A DNA stretch of 64,000 nucleotides from Anaeramoeba ignava. Its lineage: Eukaryota; Metamonada; Anaeramoebidae. The position numbers and the translations under genes were made by a program. The stretch spans positions 1-64,000 of the forward strand of contig JAPDFW010000013.1 of NCBI GenBank assembly GCA_028826165.1. Direction: 5' to 3'. The notes beneath the pieces were generated by a model that was not told the DNA's origin, made no database searches, and worked only from the letters and a program-made list of their open reading frames with translations. Below, one piece after another: positions 57,775-64,000 of this stretch (the first letter of the stretch is position 1; every line of letters begins with the position of its first letter).

Positions 57775-58044
57775 ATGACTGAATCAAAAGTTGTAGTGAA
57801 GAATGTAGATATGGTAGAAGAAATGCAAAACGAGATAATTAACGAAGCATTAACGGCATTTGAGAAATTTACAGTAGAAAAAGATATAGCAGGATATTTG
57901 AAACGAGCTGCTGATAAAAAATACGGTCCTACTTTTCATGTTATTGTTGGGAAAAGTTTCGGATCTTTTGTTACTCATGAAAGCAAAAACTTTATATATT
58001 TTTATGTTGGTCAAACTGCTGTCCTTCTTTTTAAATGCGGTTAA
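57775..58044 (+). CDS. DYNLL1: Dynein light chain LC8
   Basis: The 89-residue product has the exact LC8 length and most invariant residues: VVKNVDMVEEMQ, FTVEKDIAGYLKRAADKKYGPTFHVIVGKSFGSFVTHESKNFIYFYVGQTAVLLFKCG. LC8 is a homodimeric hub that binds TQT-type peptides in cytoplasmic and axonemal dynein and in many other partners. There is a single exon, with start at the ATG following a TAATAATAATAA run. It is divergent from the SelW gene, with about 356 AT-rich bases between start codons and no other feature seen. Confidence 0.96.
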   Translation: MTESKVVVKNVDMVEEMQNEIINEALTAFEKFTVEKDIAGYLKRAADKKYGPTFHVIVGKSFGSFVTHESKNFIYFYVGQTAVLLFKCG

Positions 58045-58539
58045 TTTTCAAACTCAAGTTTTCTTTCTTTTAAAATTCTCTTCTTTCTTTCTTTCTTTCT
58101 TCCCCTTTTTTTCTCTTTTAATTTTACTTTTAATTTTACTTTTAATTTTACTTTTAAATTTCTTCTTTCTTTTTTTAAAAAAATTTTCTTCTATCTCAAG
58201 TTTATTCTTGTTCTTGTCTTTTTCTTCACTTTTTTTTTTTCTTTCTGTTTTGTTTATCCTTCCTTTCTTTAATTCATTTCAAAAAAAATTGATTTTTTTA
58301 ATTGCGTTTTTTTTTTTTGACAATTTAATTGAAAAATTTAAAAAAAATTTAAAAATTAAAAAAAATTAAAATCGAATAAACTGATTAACTTTTTCATTGT
58401 TTTTAATTTAGTTTTTTTTTGAAAAATAAAAAGTGGAATAAATTCGGATATTATTTTAATTAAAAGAAAATTAAAATTTTTATTTTTTTTTTTAAAATTC
58501 AAAATTTCATTTTTTTCATTTTTTTTCTAAATTTTTATA
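58045..58539. other. Intergenic AT-rich DNA between LC8 and UCH37
   Basis: T-rich 3' flank with CTTT and TTTTACTTTTAA runs, then an A/T-rich promoter region. No open frame with protein-like composition, and no structured RNA found. Confidence 0.6.
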
Positions 58540-60803
58540 ATGGATTCTTGGTCAACGTAATAAAAGAATAAAAGAATAAAAAATTTAAATTTGCATAAAA
58601 AATAACTCAAATAAATTTATTAAGAAATTTAAAAATTTAAAAATTAAAAAAATTTAAAAAAAAATTTTAAAAAAAAAAAAGAATTGAATCTGATCCTGGA
58701 GTTTTCACTGAAATGATAGAAGGATTTGGAGTTGTAAAAGATCAAATTCAAGCCGAAGAATTGTTTTCATTTGATGAAGAATCATTCAATGATTTGCAGT
58801 AATTTTTAAAAAAATCAAATTAAAAAACGAAATAAAAAATCAAATTAAAAAATGAAATTAAAAAAAATCAAAAATGAAATTAAAAAATTTTTTTCTTTTT
58901 TAAATTTCTTAGACCCATTTATGGCCTTGTTTTTCTTTTTAAATGGGATCCCAAATTACACATTGTTAATAAAGGAACTGTTGTAGATCCTCCTGATGAG
59001 GTTTTTTTTGCGAAACAAATAGTTCAAAATGCATGTGCGACTCAAGCTATTTTATCTATTTTATTGAATCTTGAAAACAGTTTTCCTGAAATTGATATTG
59101 GTACTCATCTTACTAATTTCAAGAGTTTTACGAAAGATTTTCCTCCTGATGTATTTATTAAATAAATATAAAAATTAAAATCAAAATTAAAATCAAAATT
59201 AAAAATTAAAATCAAAAATTAAAATTAAAATTAAAATTAAAATTAAAATTAAAATCAAAATCAAAAATTAAAATCAAAATTAAAATTAAAATTAAAATTA
59301 AAATTCATTTATAAAATCAAAATCAAAATCAAAATTAAAATTCATTTATAAAATTAAAATTAAAATCAAAATTAAAATTAAAATTAAAATTAAAATTAAA
59401 AAAATAAAAAAAATCAAAATCAAATCAAATCAAAAATTAAAATTAAAATTAAAATTAAAATTAAAATTTAAAATCAAAATCAAAATTAAAATTAAAATTA
59501 AAAATCAAAATTAAAATCAAAATTAAAATCAAAAATTAAAATTAAAATTAAAATTAAAATTAAAATTAAAATTAAAATTAAAATTAAAAATTAAAATCAA
59601 AATCAAAATCAAAAATCAAAATCAAAATCAAAATTAAAAATTAAAATTAAAATTAAAATTAAAATTCATTTATAAAATTAAAATTCATTTTATAAAATTA
59701 AAATTAAAATCAAAATTAAAATTAAAATTAAAATTAAAATTAAAATTCATTTATAAAATTAAAATTAAAATTCAAAATCAAAATCTAAAATTAAAATTAA
59801 AATTAAAAATTCATTTATAAAATTAAAATTAAAAATCATTTATAAAATTAAAAATTAAAATTAAAATTAAAATTAAAATTAAAATTAAAATTAAAATTAA
59901 AATTCATTTATAAAATTAAAATTCATTTATAAAATTAAAATTAAAATTAAAATTCATTTATAAAATTAAAATTAAAATTAAAATTCATTTATAAAATTCA
60001 TTTATAAAATTAAAATTCATTTATTAAAATTTAAATAGTTAAAAGGAAATGCAATTGGAGATCATGATTTATTCCGAGAAGTTCATAACAATTTCGCAAG
60101 ACCAGAACCATTCATTTACGAACAAGGAGATGAAGACGACGCAGACGATAGCGAATTATATCACTTTGTATCATTTCTACCAATTAACGGAATCCTTTTT
60201 GAATTTGATGGATTAAAATCTGGACCAATTCTTCATGAAAATTGCACACTTGAAAATTGGACAGAAGTTGCAAGAAAAGTTATTATTGAAAGAACACAAA
60301 TGTTTGGAACAGAAATTAGATTCAATTTAATGGCAATTGTCAAAAATAGAGTCACTGTTTTGAATGAAAAAATCAACGAATTGAAATCTCAAAAAGAAAA
60401 AATTACTGATGATAATGAATCTGCTTTAAGTGAAATTGATTCAGAACTTGAAACTCTCGAAATTTTATTATCAAGTGAAGAAGATAAAAGAAAAAATTGG
60501 AAAATCGAAAATGTTCGAAGACAACATAATTATATTCCTTTTTTCATTAACTTGCTTAAGATTTCTGCTCAAAATGGTTTTTTGGAAAATATGGAAAAGA
60601 AAGCAAAACAAGAAGCTGAATTAAAAGAAATGCAAGAAAAATCAAAAGAAAAAGATGAAAAAGAAAAATCAAATGAAGATGAAAAAAAAGATGAGAAAGA
60701 AAAAGATAATCAAATGGATCAAGAAAAAAAAGAAGATGAAAAAGAAAAAGATGATGAAAAAGATAATCAAATGGATCAAGAAAAAAAAGATGATGATCAA
60801 TAA
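58540..60803 (+). CDS. UCHL5: Ubiquitin C-terminal hydrolase UCH37/UCHL5, 4 exons
   Basis: Exons 58540-58556, 58682-58798, 58913-59150 and 60039-60803 join in frame (introns of 125, 114 and 888 bases; 378 residues). The N-terminus SWSTIESDPGVFTEMI is the family signature. Catalytic residues are in place: Q80 (FFAKQ), C86 (NACATQA), H166 (YHFVSFLPING) and D181 (FEFDGL). The C-terminal ULD helices contain EIRFNLMAIV, KIENVRRQHNYIPFFINLL. They bind ADRM1/RPN13 at the proteasome or INO80. The extra tail (~310-378) is a Lys/Glu/Asp KEKE region with a repeat of DNQMDQEKK, longer than in animals. It is the peptidase that trims K48 ubiquitin chains at the proteasome. Confidence 0.95.
59151..60038. 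repeat. (AAAATT/AAAATC)n array filling UCH37 intron 3
   Basis: An 888-base intron of hexamers with CATTTATAAAATT interruptions, the same family as in ARF intron 2. Only the splice-site ends are unique. Confidence 0.92.
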
Positions 60804-60987
60804 AAAGAAAATATTCCGTTTTTTTTCCAACTTTTCATTCAAAAAAAAATTTTTCATTCAATTTTTAAAAAAAAAAACATGAAAGCAACAAATTTTATTC
60901 CACTTTTTTTCTTGATTCTTAAAATTCAATAAAAATCAAAAAAAAAAAAAATTTATTCTTCTTTCTTTTTTTGTATCAACACAAACA

Positions 60988-62283
60988 TTATTTTTTTTTT
61001 AAATTTTGATTATAATTCTTATTCAATTTCGGTTTTGATTTTGATTTTGATTTTGAATTTGAATTTGATTTTTCTAATTCTTGTTGTTTTTTCCAAGCTG
61101 CAATTGCTTTTTTTTTAAGTTCTTCTTTTTCTTTTTTTTTTCTTTCTTCAAAATTTTGTAAATTAAAAGTTTTAGGAGATGTTTGAGTTTGTTTTCTGGT
61201 TGTTTTAGTTCTATGTTTCTTTTCATCTAAAGGAATTGTTGGTAATTTTCTTTTAAAAATAACAAATTAATTTTTAAATCAAATTAATATTTAAATCAAA
61301 TTTGAATCAAATTTAATATTTAAATCAAATTTTAAATCAATATTTAAATCAAATTAATATTTAAATTAATATTTAAATCAAATAAATATTTAAATTAATA
61401 TTTAAATCAAATCAATATTTAAATCAAATTAATATTTAAATCAAATCAATATTTAAATCAAATCAATATTTAAATCAAATCAATATTTAAATCAATATTT
61501 AAATCAAATCAATATTTAAATCAATTTAATATTTAAATTAAATCAATATTTAAATTAAATCAATATTTAAATCAAATTAATTTTTAAATCAATATTTATA
61601 AAAATATTTAAATCAAATAATCCAATATTTAAATCAAATCAATATTTTTCAAATTAATTTTTAAATTTTTAAATCAAATTTTTAAAATAAATATTTAAAT
61701 TAAATATTTAAATCTTTAAATATTTTCAAATCAATATTTTTAAATAAATATTTAAATCAAATTAAATCAATATTTAAATCAAATAAATATTTATAAAATA
61801 TTTAAATCAAATTCTTTAAATTCTTTAAATTCTTTAAATTCTTTAAATTCTTTGAATTCTTTAGATTTTTCTTGTTTTTATTATCATTTTTTGGTTGAGG
61901 AACATAATCAAGTTTTTTAATTTTTTTTTCTTGCTTTTTTTGATTTTAATTTTCTTTTCAAACAAAGATTTTTTCAATTTATAAAAATCTCTCCATTTAA
62001 TTGAATCTTTTTTTTCAAAACCACCAAAATTTTTTTTAGTAAAAACTTCCCATTTTTTTTCACTATTAAAATCAATTAAAGGATTCATTTTCTCAATTTT
62101 TTCAAATTGTTCTGGTGTGCATTTTTGTACTATTTTCCTTGCAATTTCATCGGGTATTTCTCCCATATATCCAAGTTGATCAATGTTTCTTTGAATATGT
62201 CCAAGAGTTATATTGAATAATGTTGGTATTTTCTTTTTTTCTTTGAGAAATTCATTTACTCCATAAAAATCAAATTGATTCAT
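60988..62283 (-). CDS. ELOA: Elongin A-like protein, split by AT repeat and a frameshift
   Basis: The 5' part (to about 61865) starts MNQFDFYGV and contains IPTLFNITLGHIQRNIDQLGYMGEIPDEIARKIVQKCTPEQFEKIEKMNP. This is the elongin A BC-box/F-box-like region (compare [28 protein letters not shown]). WRDFYKL follows. In an A-run near 61925-61935 the frame should shift, because another frame then reads KKLDYVPQPKNDNKNKK. A 3' coding block (60988-61249) encodes KLPTIPLDEKKHRT...ERKKKEKEELKKKAIAAWKKQ and stops at TAA. Elongin A stimulates RNA polymerase II elongation and recruits elongin B/C and CUL5. The repeat between the blocks (61266-61860, TTTAAATCAATA units) has an AG end but no clear GT donor. 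Confidence 0.75.
61262..61862. repeat. (AATATTTAAATCAA)n array within the elongin A gene
   Basis: Degenerate 14-15 base units, ending in a short TTCTTTAAA array that still codes KNLKNLKN on the minus strand. Probably an intron, although I see no canonical donor. Confidence 0.85.
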
Positions 62284-62397
62284 TAATTTTTGATAAGATT
62301 TTTGAAAAGAAAAAAATGAAAATTTAAAATTTAATTTTTTTCTTTTTTTAAATAAATTAAAATTAAAATATTTTTTTCATTTTTTTTCTTTTCAAAA

Positions 62398-64000
62398 ATG
62401 AATGAAATTTTATTTTTTGGTCAAAATCAATATCCAAAACTTATCAAAAATGAATCAAATAAAATAACAAAGCCAATACAATTTAAATTTGAAAATGAAA
62501 ATGAAAATGAAAATGAAAATGAAAATGAAAATGAAAATGAAAATGAAAATGAAAAACAAATTAAACAAATTTCATCAGGTTATTTTTCAACAATTTTCCT
62601 TTTTAAAAATGGAAAAAGCAATAGAATATTTAGACGAAAATGATTCAAATCAAAATCCTGAAAAAATCCAAATTGAAGAAAATATTCAAAAAGTATCTGC
62701 TGGTGTTCAAAATGAAGCTATTTTAACAATAGAAGGAAATGTATTTGCAAAAGGAAAATATATTAGTTCAAAAAATCCAAATGAATTTATCAATATTTCA
62801 TCATTAATTGAATATAAAAATGATAGAATAATTCAAGATATTATTTCTGGAGTTAGTTCAATTTACTTATTAACTTCAAATCAAAATGTTTATGGAATTG
62901 GTTCAAATCAATATGGTCAACTTGGTTTTGATTATCAAACACTTTCAAAAACAGAAAAACCAATTTTAATGATGAAAAATGTTTCTAAAATATTTTTAGG
63001 AAATTCCTCATATTCCGTTTTTCTTTTAAATTCAAATCAAGAATTATTTGGATGCGGAAATAATTTTTATGGTCAACTTGGATTAGGAGAATCAAGAAAA
63101 GAAGACAAAAGAAATCCAAAAATTAACACAAATCCAAAATATTCCAAAAGGTAAAATAATTGATATTCAATGTGGAAATTATCCTTCAATAATGTTGATT
63201 GAAAATGAAAATGAAAATGAAAATCCAAAAAGAAAACTTTATTTATGTGGATATTCTAAATATAATGGACTTGGCAAAAATGAAGATACTTATGAATTTA
63301 CTGAAATCAAATCATCTTTATTTGAAAATGATGATAATATTCTTGATTTTTCTTGTGGAAATGGGCATACTTTAATTTTAACTTCAAATTCAAAATTATT
63401 AGGATTTGGATATAATTATTTTGGTCAATTAGGAACTGGAGATACAAAAGATCAATCAATTCCAATTCAAATTGAACTTCCTAAATTAAGATTTAATGAA
63501 AATATTTACAATTATCATATTTCTTGTGGATATCATAAATCATTTATTTATTATTCTCCTCTTTCTTTTTCCAATCTTGAAGAAGATTTGATAAAACTAT
63601 TTAAAAGAAAAGAATTTTGTGATATTTCATTTAAAACCAAAAATGGAGAAATAATCAAAGCTCATAAATTAATATTAAAATATAGATTAAATCAAAATGA
63701 AATTGAAAAACTTAAAGAAATTATTTCAAATAAATCAATTAAAGAATCAAATCAAATATTTGAAATGATTTATTCAAACAATTCCAAAATAAATCCAAAA
63801 TTATATTCTGAAATTAAAGAAATTATAAATTCAAATGAAAAAATTGAAGAAACAATGAAAAGAATTTATTTAAATGAAAATGAAAATGAAAATGAAAAAG
63901 ATTTTATAATTGAAAGAAAAGAAAAACAATATAAATTTCCAAAATTAATATTAATAATGAGAAGTGAATTATATCGAGGAATGTTTTTATCTGTAACAGA
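62398..64000 (+). CDS. RCC1-BTB-BTB protein, copy I, partial, two frameshifts
   Basis: A ninth copy on the opposite strand, about 16 kb from the cluster and cut by the window end inside the second BTB. It starts MNEILFFGQNQYPKLIKN. One extra A at 62613-62617 (five As against four elsewhere in GGAAAAGC) and one extra base near 63110 (AGAAATCC) shift the frame twice. With those allowed for, the protein follows the copy C plan, reading open from 63144 to the window end (KGKIIDIQCGN ... DFIIERKEKQYKFPKL). An expanded NE tract of about 19 residues lies near residue 32. It shares a 114-base divergent upstream region with elongin A. Confidence 0.85.

Noticed and set aside
57938-58369. 143-residue Leu/Phe-rich open frame downstream of LC8
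   Set aside because: Overlaps LC8 in another frame and continues into T-rich 3' flank. Not a credible membrane protein.

Overview
This window is nuclear DNA of an extremely AT-rich, intron-bearing, free-living-type protist. Spliceable GT-AG introns, Asn/Glu/Lys/Gln-rich low-complexity tracts, large BTB families (RCC1-BTB, ankyrin-BTB, BTB-TLDc) and housekeeping genes (ARF, LC8, UCH37, ALG13, prefoldin) suggest an amoeboid eukaryote. My best guess is Anaeramoeba or a relative; this is inference, not something the sequence proves. The standard code is used: several genes end in TGA and Trp is TGG.

Layout. 1-1 kb: 12-bp repeat. 1-2.5 kb (+): IPI3/WDR18-like WD40 gene with two frame changes. 2.6-8.9 kb (-): three BTB-BACK-TLDc genes, two of them damaged, separated by ~143-bp satellite units. 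10.3-12 kb (+): three-exon FHA-kinase (CHK2/RAD53 type). 12-15 kb (-): an unknown helical protein and a GATAD1-like protein. 15.6-16.1 kb: ATTG microsatellite. 16.2-17.6 kb (+): five-exon FAM98. 18-21.8 kb (-): ankyrin-BTB-BTB gene with ~27 near-identical repeats. 21.9-30 kb (+): prefoldin 1, ARF6-like GTPase, NSRP1-like, a diverged ankyrin-BTB-BTB gene and a TRAPPC14-like protein. 30.2-46.6 kb (-): eight tandem RCC1-BTB-BTB genes separated by (TTTTAA)n; three are intact. 46.7-51.7 kb (-): small zinc-binding protein, a BTB-less TLDc gene and satellites. 51.75-51.93 kb: candidate C/D snoRNA. 52.1 kb (+): ALG13. 53-57.4 kb (-): two adjacent selenoprotein genes, SelK-like and SelW-like, each with an in-frame TGA, a long repetitive intron and a SECIS-like hairpin in the 3' UTR. 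57.8-60.8 kb (+): dynein light chain LC8 and UCH37. 61-62.3 kb (-): elongin A. 62.4 kb to the end (+): a ninth RCC1-BTB copy.

How it works together. Housekeeping genes are scattered singly between expanding BTB families. The ankyrin and RCC1 families share the same double-BTB tail, so they look like alternative recognition domains on one module, plausibly CUL3-type adaptors. Three RCC1 copies carry a CaaX tail. The most notable discovery is the selenoprotein pair, which ordinary gene callers would truncate at TGA or miss. Many genes are broken by single-base indels in homopolymers or simple repeats; the sequence alone cannot say whether these are real or assembly errors.
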